Source: Sporolactobacillus kofuensis (GTDB lineage Bacteria; Bacillota; Bacilli; Bacillales; Sporolactobacillaceae). Taken from it: DNA of 64,000 nt. A model generated the notes under the pieces. It saw nothing but the letters and a program-made list of their open reading frames with translations. It searched no databases and was not told where the DNA came from. The position numbers and the translations under genes were made by a program. Location of the stretch: the NCBI RefSeq assembly GCF_024125425.1, contig NZ_JAMXWN010000010.1, positions 62,001-126,000 of the forward strand, written 5' to 3'. The stretch's first letter is position 1, and each line of letters opens with the position of its first letter. Shown here in pieces: positions 1-9,093 of this stretch.

Positions 1-429
1 TATGCTCAATCAGGTTTTTTAAAGAACAAGGTTATCACAAAGAAAGCAAAACAATTGATTCAAGAATTTGATGTGCGCACGCCAAGCGAAAAAACACTCG
101 CGCGCTCACTATCCGGAGGAAACCAACAAAAGGTTATCGTTGCTCGTGAAGTAGATCGAAGCCCAAAACTCTTGATTGCTGCACAACCAACGCGCGGTCT
201 GGATATCGGTGCGATTGAATTTATTCATGGCAAATTGATCGAGGAAAAGAAAAAAGGAAAAGCTGTGCTTCTCATTTCCTTTGAATTAGATGAAATTCTA
301 CATTTAAGTGATCGAATTGCCGTGATCTATGAAGGGCGAATTATTGATATTGTCAATCCAAAGGAAACAAATGAAAATGAACTTGGCTTGCTCATGGCCG
401 GTCGTAGGAAAGGGGGAGCTGAGGCGTGA
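1..429 (+). CDS. nupO: Nucleoside ABC transporter ATPase, 3' fragment
   Basis: This is the C-terminal 142 residues of a double-ATPase subunit of a BmpA/NupNOPQ-type nucleoside importer; the gene enters from the left window edge. The visible part is the second nucleotide-binding domain. The signature LSGGNQQKV lies near visible residue 37. The Walker B region reads LLIAAQPTRGLD, lacking the usual Asp-Glu; as far as I recall this degeneracy is normal for the second domain of this family. The stop codon overlaps the GTG of the next gene by 3 nt, so translation is probably coupled. The family assignment is firm, but the exact nucleoside is not visible. Confidence 0.9.
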   Translation, partial: YAQSGFLKNKVITKKAKQLIQEFDVRTPSEKTLARSLSGGNQQKVIVAREVDRSPKLLIAAQPTRGLDIGAIEFIHGKLIEEKKKGKAVLLISFELDEILHLSDRIAVIYEGRIIDIVNPKETNENELGLLMAGRRKGGAEA

Positions 430-1490
430 TCAAATTAGTGAAAAAGATCAATTGGATGACATTGCTTGTCCCTGTTATTTCCGTTATTCTTGGACTTTTA
501 TGCGGAGCAGTGATCATGCTGGTGATCGGCTATAATCCGATTTTGGCATATCAATCCATTGTAGAATCCATTTTTCTACAGCCGTATTATACTGGCGAAA
601 CGATTCGAGCAATGATTCCTCTTGTGCTTGCAGGATTAGCGGTTGCTTTTGCTTTTCGCACCGGCCTTTTCAATATTGGTGTAGAAGGACAATTGATGGC
701 CGGTTGGTTAGCATCTGTAGCCTGTGCGATCGTTTTTGGACATCTTCCAAGAGTTATTTTACTTCCGCTCTCCGTTCTTGCTGGAGGGGCGGCAGGTGCA
801 CTCTGGGGTTATATTCCCGGACTGCTGAAGGCTAAGTTTAAAGTACATGAAGTCATTTCAACCATTATGATGAATTACATTGCTTTGTACACAACAGCCT
901 ATATTATAAAGAATTTCTTATATACTGAAGGTGAACGCACACCAACGATTCCCGCTGCTGCATCGCTGGCATCACCTTTTCTTGCCAATTTGACGCAGGG
1001 CTCACGGCTTCATTGGGGCTTTATTGTTGCCATCATTGCTGTAGTCGCTATGTGGTTCATCCTGTGGAAAACGACTAAGGGGTATGAACTGCGTGCCGTT
1101 GGATTCAGCCCGGATGCTTCACAATATGCAGGCATGAATGTGAGTCGAAACATCATTTTGTCTTTGACGATTTCAGGAATTTTTGCCGGACTTGGTGGAG
1201 CAATGGAGGGTCTCGGTACTTATCAATATATGACTATTAATTCTACATTTACTGGAATTGGGTTTAACGGGATTGCTGTTGCTTTGCTTGGCCTGAACAC
1301 ACCTATTGGTGTTGTGCTTTCTGGTGCATTGTTTGCCGGATTGCAGACTGGAGGATTGACAATGCAGTCAAATGCAGGAGTTCCGGTTGAACTGATTCAA
1401 ATTATTATTGCTCTGATTATATTCTTTGTCGGTTCAGGTTATGTGATTAAATGGGCGATGGGCCGTCTAACGAGAAAGGGGCACAAATAA
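426..1490 (+). CDS. nupP: Nucleoside ABC transporter permease NupP-like
   Basis: This 354-residue integral membrane protein of the BPD_transp_2 (branched-chain/sugar-type) permease family is the first of two permeases in the operon. Hydrophobic helices run through most of its length. It contains FRTGLFNIGVEGQLMAG near residue 77, a motif typical of the YufP/NupP group. The GTG start overlaps the stop of the ATPase gene (GTGA) and the stop overlaps the start of the second permease, indicating one transcript. It would form the heterodimeric channel with the next gene product. In B. subtilis the homologous system carries guanosine; that specificity is only inferred here. Confidence 0.9.
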   Translation: MIKLVKKINWMTLLVPVISVILGLLCGAVIMLVIGYNPILAYQSIVESIFLQPYYTGETIRAMIPLVLAGLAVAFAFRTGLFNIGVEGQLMAGWLASVACAIVFGHLPRVILLPLSVLAGGAAGALWGYIPGLLKAKFKVHEVISTIMMNYIALYTTAYIIKNFLYTEGERTPTIPAAASLASPFLANLTQGSRLHWGFIVAIIAVVAMWFILWKTTKGYELRAVGFSPDASQYAGMNVSRNIILSLTISGIFAGLGGAMEGLGTYQYMTINSTFTGIGFNGIAVALLGLNTPIGVVLSGALFAGLQTGGLTMQSNAGVPVELIQIIIALIIFFVGSGYVIKWAMGRLTRKGHK

Positions 1491-2455
1491 TGAGCTTATT
1501 TGAAGTCTTAACGATTATTGTTCCTTCGACTTTGCTTACCGCTGCTCCTTTGATCTTTACCTCATTGGGGGGCGTGTTTACAGAACGATCCGGTGTTGTC
1601 AACATTGGATTGGAAGGTTTAATGGGTGTTGGTGCCTTTACTGCTGCCGTTTCAACATTAGGATTAGAACATGCTGGATTAGGCGACGCATCCCCTTGGA
1701 TTGCCATTTTATTCGCTGCAATTGCCGGTGGGATCTTTGCTTTGATTCATGCGGTTGTTTCCATTACCTTTCGGGCAGATCAAACGGTCAGTGGTGTAGC
1801 ACTGAACTTTTTGGCAGCAGGCTTAACGATTTTTCTTGTCAAAATGATTTATGAGGGAAAAGGCCAAACGCCTTATATTACGCATAATATTGATAAAATT
1901 AATATTCCGTTACTGAGCAAGATTCCGGTTATTGGACCAATCTTTTTCCAACAAGTGACATATACATCATACCTAGCGATCTTTGTTTCGATCCTTGTAT
2001 GGTATATTATTTTTAAAACACCATTTGGATTGCGTCTCCGTTCTGTCGGTGAACATCCGGCTGCTGCAGACACACTTGGCATTAACGTAATAAGAATGCG
2101 TTATATTGGTGTTGTGTTGAGCGGAGTGTTCGGTGGGATCGGTGGAGCCGTTTATCTTGTAACCATTACATCCAATTACAATGTTTCGACTATTGCTGGT
2201 CAAGGCTTCTTGGCATTAGCTGCTCTTGTATTTGGCAAATGGCATCCGATCGGTGCAATGGGCGCATCGCTGTTCTTCGGTTTTGCACAAGCACTAAGCA
2301 TCACGAGTCAGCAAATTCCGTATCTCGATCGATTACCTTCGGTGATAATGCTTACTGCTCCATATGTGCTAACCTTAATTGTTCTGACAGGATTTGTCGG
2401 CAGAGCTGAGGCACCGAAAGCAGATGGTGTTCCTTATATTAAAGGACAAAGATAA
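1490..2455 (+). CDS. nupQ: Nucleoside ABC transporter permease NupQ-like
   Basis: This 321-residue permease is the partner of the preceding one. The reading frame is open further upstream, but I chose ATG 1490 because it follows a GAAAGGGG ribosome site and shares one base with the stop of the upstream gene. The motif TERSGVVNIGLEGLMGVGA near residues 33-51 parallels the NIGVEGQ motif of the first permease, as expected for paired BPD_transp_2 proteins. It is the last gene of the importer operon and is followed 35 nt later by a strong hairpin terminator. The substrate-binding lipoprotein is not in the window and should lie to the left. Confidence 0.9.
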   Translation: MSLFEVLTIIVPSTLLTAAPLIFTSLGGVFTERSGVVNIGLEGLMGVGAFTAAVSTLGLEHAGLGDASPWIAILFAAIAGGIFALIHAVVSITFRADQTVSGVALNFLAAGLTIFLVKMIYEGKGQTPYITHNIDKINIPLLSKIPVIGPIFFQQVTYTSYLAIFVSILVWYIIFKTPFGLRLRSVGEHPAAADTLGINVIRMRYIGVVLSGVFGGIGGAVYLVTITSNYNVSTIAGQGFLALAALVFGKWHPIGAMGASLFFGFAQALSITSQQIPYLDRLPSVIMLTAPYVLTLIVLTGFVGRAEAPKADGVPYIKGQR

Positions 2456-2487
2456 CCCCGAGTAATTACATGAGATGTAAAATCAAT

Positions 2488-2523
2488 AAAACCGCTGCTC
2501 GATTAGTCTAGCAGCGGTTTTTG
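2488..2523. terminator. Bidirectional terminator inside the 3' end of the acetyltransferase gene
   Basis: A 9-bp stem (ACCGCTGCT 2491-2499, AGCAGCGGT 2510-2518) is followed by TTTTT on the plus strand and by a T-rich stretch on the minus strand. The stop codon of the minus-strand acetyltransferase gene (2503-2505) lies in the loop, so its last codons form one arm of the stem. It serves the nucleoside importer operon and probably the convergent gene. Confidence 0.85.
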
Positions 2524-3096
2524 CATTGATGAATGCTGAACAAACTTAATCAGTTTTGCCGGATTGCCGGCAACCACTGCATAATCAGGAACATCTTTTG
2601 TGACAACAGACCCTGATCCAATAATGGCATGATCACCGATTTTCACTCCGGGATTGATGATTGCACGGCCTCCAATCCAAACATTGTTGCCGATGTGAAC
2701 GGGTTTTGCGAATTCAACACCCTCCATCCTTTTTTGGGGATCGAGTGGATGAGCAGCAGTATAAATATGCACACCAGGTCCGAGTAGACACTGGTCGCCG
2801 ATCACGACCGGGGCACAATCTAAAATGACACAGTCAAAATTGGCGTAAAAGTAATTTCCAACATGAATGTTATACCCGTAGTCACAGTGGAACGTCGGTT
2901 CAATGTAAAGTTTATCCTTAGTTGAACCGAATAATTGTTTCAAAAGCTTAGTGCGTTCTGAACGGCTTGTCTCGGGTGCTGTGTTATACGTTTGTAGTAA
3001 TTGACGGGCATTTAAACGTTCTGCGACTAATTCAGAATCTCCAGAGTCGTAGAATTCGCCAATGATCATTTTTTCTTTTTCCGTTCGTTCAGTCAT
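2503..3096 (-). CDS. maa: Maltose O-acetyltransferase / galactoside acetyltransferase family
   Basis: This 197-residue hexapeptide-repeat acyltransferase of the Maa/LacA/NodL group transfers acetyl from acetyl-CoA to a sugar hydroxyl in the cytoplasm. The N-terminal mac domain ([17 protein letters not shown]) is followed by left-handed beta-helix repeats such as [20 protein letters not shown], which contains the catalytic His of the family, and [16 protein letters not shown]. The start has an AAGAAGG ribosome site. It is a single gene convergent with the nucleoside importer. Which sugar it modifies cannot be read from the sequence. Confidence 0.9.
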   Translation of the reverse strand: MTERTEKEKMIIGEFYDSGDSELVAERLNARQLLQTYNTAPETSRSERTKLLKQLFGSTKDKLYIEPTFHCDYGYNIHVGNYFYANFDCVILDCAPVVIGDQCLLGPGVHIYTAAHPLDPQKRMEGVEFAKPVHIGNNVWIGGRAIINPGVKIGDHAIIGSGSVVTKDVPDYAVVAGNPAKLIKFVQHSSMQKPLLD

Positions 3097-3260
3097 TCAG
3101 CAACCTTCTTTCTATGTTCTCTAGTTCCATACTATAAAAAGATATAAATTTAATGATACATTAATCGTAGAAAAATTGGCAAAGCATTGGGAAATAATTT
3201 TCGCTATAATAAGATAAAGATACTTAGTTATGAGTAACATGAATAGATGGAGGATTGAGC

Positions 3261-3857
3261 ATGACAACAATTTGCCTCGTCAGGCACGGGGAAACGGATT
3301 GGAACGCATTGGGAAAGTTGCAAGGAAGAGAAGATATTCCACTGAATGAGAGAGGCAGGCAGCAAGCACAAATGGTTGGTGAGTTTCTGCAATCAGATAA
3401 GTTTGCTGCAGTTGTGACCAGTCCACTGAAGCGTGCAAAGCAAACTGCGGACATAGTGAATCATTATTTGGGCAATCTTCCGATGATCGAAAATAGCGAC
3501 TTTATTGAAAAAGCCTACGGCGAAGCATCGGGGATGACGATTCCGGAAAGAGATCAACATTTTCCAGATGGAAAAATTCCAGGTATGGAGCCTTTTGATC
3601 GGATAAAAAAACGGGTCGTTCGCGGACTTTCAACAGTGAAAGAGCGCTTTCCAGACCAATCTGTTCTGCTCGTTGCACATGGTGGCTTAATCAATGTAAT
3701 TTTGGCAATTTTGTCGAATGGAAAAATCGGTACGGGGAAAACGAAACTGTACAATACATGTATCAGCCATATCGAAACCACAGGAGATTCATGGAAGATT
3801 ATTGATTATAATTGCATTGATCATTTAAGTGAGTTTGGCAAAATAACGAGTGTTTAA
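3261..3857 (+). CDS. Histidine phosphatase family protein (phosphoglycerate mutase-like)
   Basis: This 198-residue protein of the histidine phosphatase superfamily carries the N-terminal VRHGETDWN signature with the phospho-accepting His near residue 9. It also has TSPLKRAKQTA near residue 54 and the second catalytic His in VAHGGLINV near residue 138. I chose ATG 3261 because GGAGG ends 7 nt upstream; an in-frame TTG at 3255 lies too close to it. The family covers cofactor-dependent mutases and broad phosphatases. Length and the RHGETDWN form suit a PhoE/GpmB-type phosphatase rather than the glycolytic enzyme. A TATAAT at 3205 is a likely -10 element. Confidence 0.85.
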   Translation: MTTICLVRHGETDWNALGKLQGREDIPLNERGRQQAQMVGEFLQSDKFAAVVTSPLKRAKQTADIVNHYLGNLPMIENSDFIEKAYGEASGMTIPERDQHFPDGKIPGMEPFDRIKKRVVRGLSTVKERFPDQSVLLVAHGGLINVILAILSNGKIGTGKTKLYNTCISHIETTGDSWKIIDYNCIDHLSEFGKITSV

Positions 3858-3870
3858 GCCCATTTTATGT

Positions 3871-3898
3871 ATAAAAAAAAGAACGGTTCATCCGTTCC
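3871..3898 (-). terminator. Terminator of the tRNA-Gly gene
   Basis: Read on the minus strand, a GAACGG stem (GAACGG 3881-3886, CCGTTC 3892-3897 on the plus strand) is followed by eight T residues. It lies just downstream of the minus-strand tRNA. On the plus strand the hairpin has no T tail, so it would be weak for the phosphatase gene. Confidence 0.75.
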
Positions 3899-3920
3899 AA
3901 TTACTTTTGACTATGATTTA

Positions 3921-3991
3921 AGCGGGTGATGGGAATCGAACCCACGACGAGAGCTTGGGAAGCTCTAATTTTACCATTAAACTACACCCGC
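3921..3991 (-). tRNA. tRNA-Gly (anticodon CCC)
   Basis: The minus strand folds as a 71-nt cloverleaf. The acceptor stem is GCGGGTG/CACCCGC with discriminator T, and the anticodon stem is AGAGC/GCTCT around the loop TTCCCAA. The T arm is GTGGG-TTCGATT-CCCAT. With U33 fixed, positions 34-36 read CCC, which decodes GGG glycine codons. CCA is not encoded. The gene stands alone between two protein genes and has its own terminator. The common Bacillus glycine tRNAs carry GCC and UCC, so this would be an additional isoacceptor. Confidence 0.95.
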
Positions 3992-4171
3992 ACAACTTTT
4001 AAAAACCATTACTAATCTTATAAGAATGAAATATTTTTGTCAACGTATTTGTGATTCACTGACTTGCTTGTATTGTTCTGAGATATTCTGTAAAAAAAGA
4101 TTAAGTCTAAGTTTGTACACGATTCATCGTTTTCAATACAATTATTTATAACCAGCTGGGAGTGACAAATA

Positions 4172-4441
4172 GTGAAGGCGATTTTAACGGTAATTGGTAA
4201 AGATAATGTCGGCATTATCGCAGGAGTTAGTAGTAAGCTTGCTGAACTTGATGTAAACATTTTGGATGTCACACAGACCATTATGAATGGGTACTTTACC
4301 ATGATGATGATTCTTGATCTATCCGGTGCCACGGATAGCTTTGGAGAAATCAAGAAGACTCTAACCGATAAAGGTACGGAATTAGGTGTTCAAATCAAGA
4401 TACAACGTGAAGAAATTTTCACGTCCATGCATAGTTTATGA
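4172..4441 (+). CDS. ACT domain protein, UPF0237 family
   Basis: This 89-residue protein consists of a single ACT domain ([22 protein letters not shown] at the N-terminus, [16 protein letters not shown] at the C-terminus). It matches the UPF0237/GcvR-like family, which probably senses small molecules. The GTG start follows GGGAGTGA. The stop overlaps an ATG of the next frame and the neighbour is the UPF0210 protein; the two families are repeatedly adjacent in Firmicutes as far as I recall, suggesting a functional pair. No ligand or regulatory target is established. Confidence 0.9.
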   Translation: MKAILTVIGKDNVGIIAGVSSKLAELDVNILDVTQTIMNGYFTMMMILDLSGATDSFGEIKKTLTDKGTELGVQIKIQREEIFTSMHSL

Positions 4442-4461
4442 GTTGGAGGAAATCAGCAATC

Positions 4462-5817
4462 ATGGAAACGTCACAAATATTAGAAACGATTCGGATGATT
4501 GAAGAAGAAAAACTCGATATTCGAACCATTACAATGGGTATTTCACTTCTTGACTGCATAGACGGTGATGGGAAAAAGGCTCGCGAAAAAATTTATAATA
4601 AGATTACACGTCAGGCTGAGCATCTTGTGAAGACAGGTGAAGCAATTGAAAATGAATTCGGCATTCCGATCATTCATAAGCGTATCTCAGTCACACCAAT
4701 CGCCCTTGTTGCCGGAGCCTCGCAGGATGAGAATTATGCATCATTTGCGCAGACTTTGGACAAGGCTGCTAAAACGACGGGCGTTAACTTTGTCGGAGGA
4801 TTTAGTGCACTGGTTCAAAAAGGCTATTCTGTTGGCGACAGACGACTGATTCAATCAATCCCAGAAGCATTAGCCACGACAGAATTGGTTTGTTCATCTG
4901 TAAATGTTGGTTCAACACGTTCAGGGATTAATATGGATGCAGTGAAACAGATGGGACAAATTGTGAAACAGACGGCGGAACGTACGGCCGATCAACAAGG
5001 ATTAGGCTGTGCTAAGCTCGTAATTTTTGCTAATGCAGTAGAAGACAATCCGTTCATGGCGGGTGCATTTCACGGTGTAGGCGAGGAAGATTGTGTAATT
5101 AATGTTGGCGTGAGCGGACCGGGTGTTGTGAAGCGGGCACTTGAAAAGGTGAAAGGGCAACCCTTCGATGTGGTTGCTGAAACGATAAAGAAAATTGCCT
5201 TTAAAATTACACGAATGGGACAACTTGTCGGTCACGAAGCATCAACACGGCTTGGTGTTCCGTTCGGCATTGTCGACTTATCACTTGCGCCGACCCCAGC
5301 AGTCGGTGATTCGGTTGCTCATATTCTTGAAGAAATGGGCCTTGAGTCGGTGGGAACTCATGGGACGACTGCTGCTTTGGCACTTTTGAATGATGCAGTG
5401 AAGAAAGGCGGCGTCATGGCATGTAGCCATGTTGGTGGATTAAGCGGTGCGTTCATCCCCGTTTCAGAAGATGCAGGAATGATTCATGCTGTTGAACGAG
5501 GTGCTTTGAATTTAGAGAAGCTCGAAGCGATGACTGCTGTCTGTTCCGTTGGTTTGGACATGATCGCGATTCCGGGAGATACGCCTGCGGAGACGATTTC
5601 AGCAATGATTGCAGATGAAGCGGCGATCGGTGTGATTAACAACAAGACAACAGCAGTTCGTGTGATTCCAGCTCCTGGAAAAGCAGTTGGGGAAACCGTT
5701 GAATTCGGCGGATTGCTTGGTCATGCTCCGATAATGAATGTAAATCGCAAATCTTCTGCTGACTTTATTGCCAGGGGAGGCAGAATTCCTGCACCCATTC
5801 ATTCTTTTAAAAATTGA
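4462..5817 (+). CDS. UPF0210 (DUF711) family protein
   Basis: This 451-residue protein closely resembles streptococcal and lactobacillal UPF0210 proteins along its entire length. Shared stretches include [16 protein letters not shown] near the N-terminus, [20 protein letters not shown] in the middle and [17 protein letters not shown] at the end. I chose ATG 4462, preceded by GGAGG with a 12-nt spacer, because it matches the family N-terminus. An in-frame ATG at 4438 overlaps the stop of the ACT gene and would add eight residues. The function is unknown; the protein is sometimes described as related to pyruvate formate-lyase, which I cannot support from motifs here. Confidence 0.9.
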   Translation: METSQILETIRMIEEEKLDIRTITMGISLLDCIDGDGKKAREKIYNKITRQAEHLVKTGEAIENEFGIPIIHKRISVTPIALVAGASQDENYASFAQTLDKAAKTTGVNFVGGFSALVQKGYSVGDRRLIQSIPEALATTELVCSSVNVGSTRSGINMDAVKQMGQIVKQTAERTADQQGLGCAKLVIFANAVEDNPFMAGAFHGVGEEDCVINVGVSGPGVVKRALEKVKGQPFDVVAETIKKIAFKITRMGQLVGHEASTRLGVPFGIVDLSLAPTPAVGDSVAHILEEMGLESVGTHGTTAALALLNDAVKKGGVMACSHVGGLSGAFIPVSEDAGMIHAVERGALNLEKLEAMTAVCSVGLDMIAIPGDTPAETISAMIADEAAIGVINNKTTAVRVIPAPGKAVGETVEFGGLLGHAPIMNVNRKSSADFIARGGRIPAPIHSFKN

Positions 5818-5832
5818 TATGAGAGGACTAGT

Positions 5833-5869
5833 AAAAAGAACGGAAACCCTTTGGTTTCCGTTCTTTTTA
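5833..5869. terminator. Bidirectional terminator after UPF0210 gene
   Basis: An 11-bp perfect stem (GAACGGAAACC and GGTTTCCGTTC) has a CTTT loop. It is flanked by an A run on the left and TTTTT on the right, so it can end both the plus-strand UPF0210 operon and the minus-strand small gene that ends at 5879. Confidence 0.9.
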
Positions 5870-5878
5870 TAAAGTTCA

Positions 5879-6094
5879 TTAGTGATCACGTTTTTGGCTT
5901 TTTTTCTGTTCGAATCCTTCTTGATAACCAGAATAATCTGCATTGTCGCCAGTTCTTTGAGCACGCTCACGTTCTTCAACTGAATGTTCATCAAGCGGTT
6001 GGGCAAACTCTTCGTTAAACTGATTTGACTTTTTGTTGAATTTTTCATTTTTTTGATTCAAAGTAGTCACAGCCTTCTTTGGATTTTGGCGCAT
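5879..6094 (-). CDS. Small hydrophilic protein of unknown function
   Basis: This frame encodes up to 71 residues rich in Lys, Gln, Asn and Glu, without membrane segments or Cys. The phrase FNEEFAQPLDEHSVEERERAQ faintly recalls minor small acid-soluble spore proteins (NEEFANEPL in SspO), which is weak evidence only. The start is uncertain. ATG 6094 has no good ribosome site, whereas a TTG at codon 12 lies 10 nt after AAGAAGG. It ends directly before a shared terminator, which supports a real transcript. I do not recognise the family. Confidence 0.5.
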   Translation of the reverse strand: MRQNPKKAVTTLNQKNEKFNKKSNQFNEEFAQPLDEHSVEERERAQRTGDNADYSGYQEGFEQKKSQKRDH

Positions 6095-6395
6095 CCGGTA
6101 TCGCCAAAAGTTAGTGTGAACGGAAATTTAATAATTATGCTGATCAGAGCATCTTACTGATCAGGAATGATCACTAATAAACCACACAGAATTTGTTGAA
6201 TCATTGATTCTTAGGTTTGGATAAATGGATGAATCATGAGAAAAAATTTTATCAATTGTGATGTTCTGAATCGTGTGCACCACATCGTTCCTTTTTTTAG
6301 GCTATACTTTAATTGCAGGACATAATCATCTGCCAAAGCGGAAGGATTAAAAGAATTCGCGCTCTCCGGGTGGAAACAGGCAGGGGGAGAAACCA
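6095..6395. other. Intergenic region with TGATCA palindromes
   Basis: About 300 nt between the small minus-strand gene and exopolyphosphatase hold no convincing gene. Three TGATCA sites occur close together (CTGATCAG at 6140 and 6157, TGATCA at 6168). A TATACT at 6303 could be a -10 element for the downstream gene. At 6102-6122 lies a 21-nt motif also found upstream of rpiA. Confidence 0.5.
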
Positions 6396-7937
6396 TTGGA
6401 CATTTTACAGAAGCACGCAATGATCGATATTGGATCAAACTCGATACGATTAGTGATTATTGGCGTTGACAAGGATTACTTTTCTAAAGAACTCCTGAAT
6501 TTTAAAGCAGTCGCAAGATTAAGCAATTACATAGACGAGCATGATCTACTAAGTAAGGAAGGCGTCTCGGTTCTGCTTACCGTTCTGAGACGGTTTAAAT
6601 CCATTATTGAACGGGAACAGCATGTCTGTTTTGTTGATGCTTTTGCAACAGCAGCGATGCGTAAAGCGAAAAATCGGGAGCAAGTCTTGAAACGTGTGTA
6701 TGAGGAAACCGGAGTCAAAGTACGATTGCTTCCAGGTTTAAAAGAAGCTTACTATGGTTTCTTTGCAGTCATTAATTCAACGTATGTTGAGAATGGCCTT
6801 ACCATTGATATAGGCGGGGGAAGTACAGAAGTTACGCTTTTTAAAAATCGACAACTCGTTCACTCACACTCTTTCTCATTTGGTGCTGTGACTCTTTATC
6901 AAACGTTTTACAAAGATGGTGATCCAAACGCCGGTGAACGACTGGAGGCATACATACGCAACGCGTTTTTTGCTTATGATTGGCTGAGAGGAAATGCTCT
7001 ACCTGTGATTGGTATTGGTGGAACGGCACGCAATTTGGCTCGTATTGATCAATTGCAGGAGCATTATCCGATGGTTGGTCTTCATCAATATACGATGCCA
7101 AGCGAGCGTCTGAATGAGTTAACAAAAAAGTTGGCATCTACGAAACTTGAGGAACGTGAACGGATGGATGGGCTTTCCAAAGACCGTTCAGATATTATTT
7201 TACCAGCGTCTGCAGTGATCAATTTGCTTGTTAAGATGAACCAAGGAAACTGTTTCATGTTAAGCGGAGAAGGATTGCGTGAAGGTGTATTCTATGAATG
7301 GATTCTAAAGCAACGGCATGAGGAACGTATTCCTTACGTATTGAATGAAAGTATGAGGCAACTGCGGAGGAACTTTAACTTGGATAGCCGTCATACCGCT
7401 TATGTCAAAACGTTGGCATTTCAGATCCTTGATGGCATCCTCAATTTACTAAGTGGCAAATACTCTGAGGATCGAATTGCTTGGTTGCTCTCACATAGTG
7501 CGGATCTGGCATACCTTGGTGAATTTGTAAATAATGAGTCAAGTAGTGCACAAACATTCTATTTGTTAACCAACATTAACATCAACGGTATAAGTCATGA
7601 TAATCGACTGGCGGTTGCCTTTATTGCTTCTTTTAAAAATAAATCTAAGATGATCGATTTTGCCAAACCTTTTCAACAGATGGTGACAAAAGATGATTTG
7701 AAGTTATACGAAATATTAGGTGCTGTCCTCCGTCTTGCGCATGACTTCGATCGCACAAAATTGCATGTCGTTGATCGGTTGTCGGTAAAGATGACCAAAA
7801 AAAAATCACTTCAGATTAATGCTTATTATCATGATGATGCATATTTTGAAGAACAAGCAGCGCAAAGACATAAAAAGCATCTTGAACGTGCATTAAAAAC
7901 AACGATATCGGTTCAATTTAAAAGAGTAGATAAGTAA
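6396..7937 (+). CDS. ppx: Exopolyphosphatase, Ppx/GppA family
   Basis: This 513-residue cytoplasmic enzyme of the ASKHA fold hydrolyses terminal phosphates from polyphosphate, or pppGpp in the GppA branch. The phosphate-binding motif IDIGSNSIRLVI is at the N-terminus and TIDIGGGSTEVTLF near residue 135. The C-terminal third is an HD-like helical region (HTAYVKTLAFQILDG, RLAHDFDRTKLH). TTG 6396 is chosen because GGGGGAGA ends 6-7 nt upstream; an ATG at 6420 is too far in. No polyphosphate kinase gene is adjacent, and galE follows 76 nt later. Confidence 0.9.
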   Translation: MDILQKHAMIDIGSNSIRLVIIGVDKDYFSKELLNFKAVARLSNYIDEHDLLSKEGVSVLLTVLRRFKSIIEREQHVCFVDAFATAAMRKAKNREQVLKRVYEETGVKVRLLPGLKEAYYGFFAVINSTYVENGLTIDIGGGSTEVTLFKNRQLVHSHSFSFGAVTLYQTFYKDGDPNAGERLEAYIRNAFFAYDWLRGNALPVIGIGGTARNLARIDQLQEHYPMVGLHQYTMPSERLNELTKKLASTKLEERERMDGLSKDRSDIILPASAVINLLVKMNQGNCFMLSGEGLREGVFYEWILKQRHEERIPYVLNESMRQLRRNFNLDSRHTAYVKTLAFQILDGILNLLSGKYSEDRIAWLLSHSADLAYLGEFVNNESSSAQTFYLLTNININGISHDNRLAVAFIASFKNKSKMIDFAKPFQQMVTKDDLKLYEILGAVLRLAHDFDRTKLHVVDRLSVKMTKKKSLQINAYYHDDAYFEEQAAQRHKKHLERALKTTISVQFKRVDK

Positions 7938-8013
7938 GCCTTGTCAAGCATTCTAATTAGGTGGAAAATAGGGAAAGTGGATCGATAATTCTGGGAACGA
8001 GAAGGGGTTACTT

Positions 8014-9018
8014 ATGTCAATTTTAGTATTAGGCGGCGCAGGTTATATTGGCTCGCACGCCGTTTATCAGCTTATTGATGCCGGTGAAGAAGTCGTTGTT
8101 GTTGATAATCTGCAAACCGGTCATAAAGAAGCACTGCACCCAAAAGCAAAATTTTACCTAGGTGATATACGCGATAAATCTTTTTTGGATTCAGTTTTCA
8201 AGAAAGAATCGATCACAGGGGTCATTCACTTTGCAGCGAATTCTCTCGTTGGTGAATCAGTTGAAAAACCACTGAAGTATTTCAACAATAATGTTTATGG
8301 TATGCAGGTGCTTCTCGAAGTCATGCATGAAAACAACGTCAAGCATATTGTCTTCTCATCAACAGCGGCTACCTATGGCGAACCGAAAACGGTACCGATT
8401 ACTGAAGAAATGGCGACGCAACCGACGAACCCTTATGGTGAATCGAAACTCACGATGGAAAAAATGATGAAGTGGTGCGACCGTGCATATGGGATGCGCT
8501 TTGTTGCCCTGCGCTACTTCAATGTTGCCGGTGCGAGCAAAACGGGTCTCATCGGTGAAGATCATCATCCCGAAACTCACCTGATTCCTATCGTCCTTCA
8601 GGTTGCTGCTGGGGAACGCGATCATATCTCCATATTTGGTGATGATTACGCAACCAAAGACGGCACTTGTGTCCGTGATTATGTGCATATCGAAGATCTT
8701 ATTGCTGCCCATCGGCTAGCCTTGCGTTACCTATTTGATGGTGGAAAGAGCGATGTCTTTAATCTCGGATCAAGCGAAGGTTTTTCTGTTAAGGAAATCA
8801 TTGAAGCTGCACGTGAAGTGACAGGAAAGGCGATTCCTGCAGAACTCGCACCGAGACGGGCGGGTGATCCAAGTACCTTAATTGCTTCACCGGAAAAAGC
8901 AAAACGTGTGCTTGGCTGGAAACCGGAACATACAAATATTCCTGAGATATTAGCAGATGCCTGGGCATGGCATAGCAGTCATCCGAAAGGCTACACTACA
9001 GAAGATCTAACAAAATAA
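8014..9018 (+). CDS. galE: UDP-glucose 4-epimerase
   Basis: This 334-residue extended short-chain dehydrogenase interconverts UDP-glucose and UDP-galactose using bound NAD. The Rossmann motif GGAGYIGS lies at residues 7-14, the catalytic SSTAATYG near residue 116 and NPYGESK, with the Tyr-x3-Lys pair, near residue 144. Length is normal for the family. The gene has GAGAAGGGG as ribosome site. It is not in a gal operon here, so supply of UDP-sugars for cell wall polymers is the likely job. Confidence 0.95.
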   Translation: MSILVLGGAGYIGSHAVYQLIDAGEEVVVVDNLQTGHKEALHPKAKFYLGDIRDKSFLDSVFKKESITGVIHFAANSLVGESVEKPLKYFNNNVYGMQVLLEVMHENNVKHIVFSSTAATYGEPKTVPITEEMATQPTNPYGESKLTMEKMMKWCDRAYGMRFVALRYFNVAGASKTGLIGEDHHPETHLIPIVLQVAAGERDHISIFGDDYATKDGTCVRDYVHIEDLIAAHRLALRYLFDGGKSDVFNLGSSEGFSVKEIIEAAREVTGKAIPAELAPRRAGDPSTLIASPEKAKRVLGWKPEHTNIPEILADAWAWHSSHPKGYTTEDLTK

Positions 9019-9042
9019 AGAAATTTTTGTGAAAATTAGGTT

Positions 9043-9071
9043 TTGACATGTAGTAGATTTCGGGTTACAAT
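9043..9071 (+). promoter_or_regulatory. SigA-type promoter of the methionine importer operon
   Basis: TTGACA at 9043-9048 and TACAAT at 9066-9071 are separated by exactly 17 nt. This is close to the vegetative consensus and lies about 25 nt upstream of the S-box aptamer. Confidence 0.8.
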
Positions 9072-9093
9072 CGTTTTACTAACCAATTGAATA

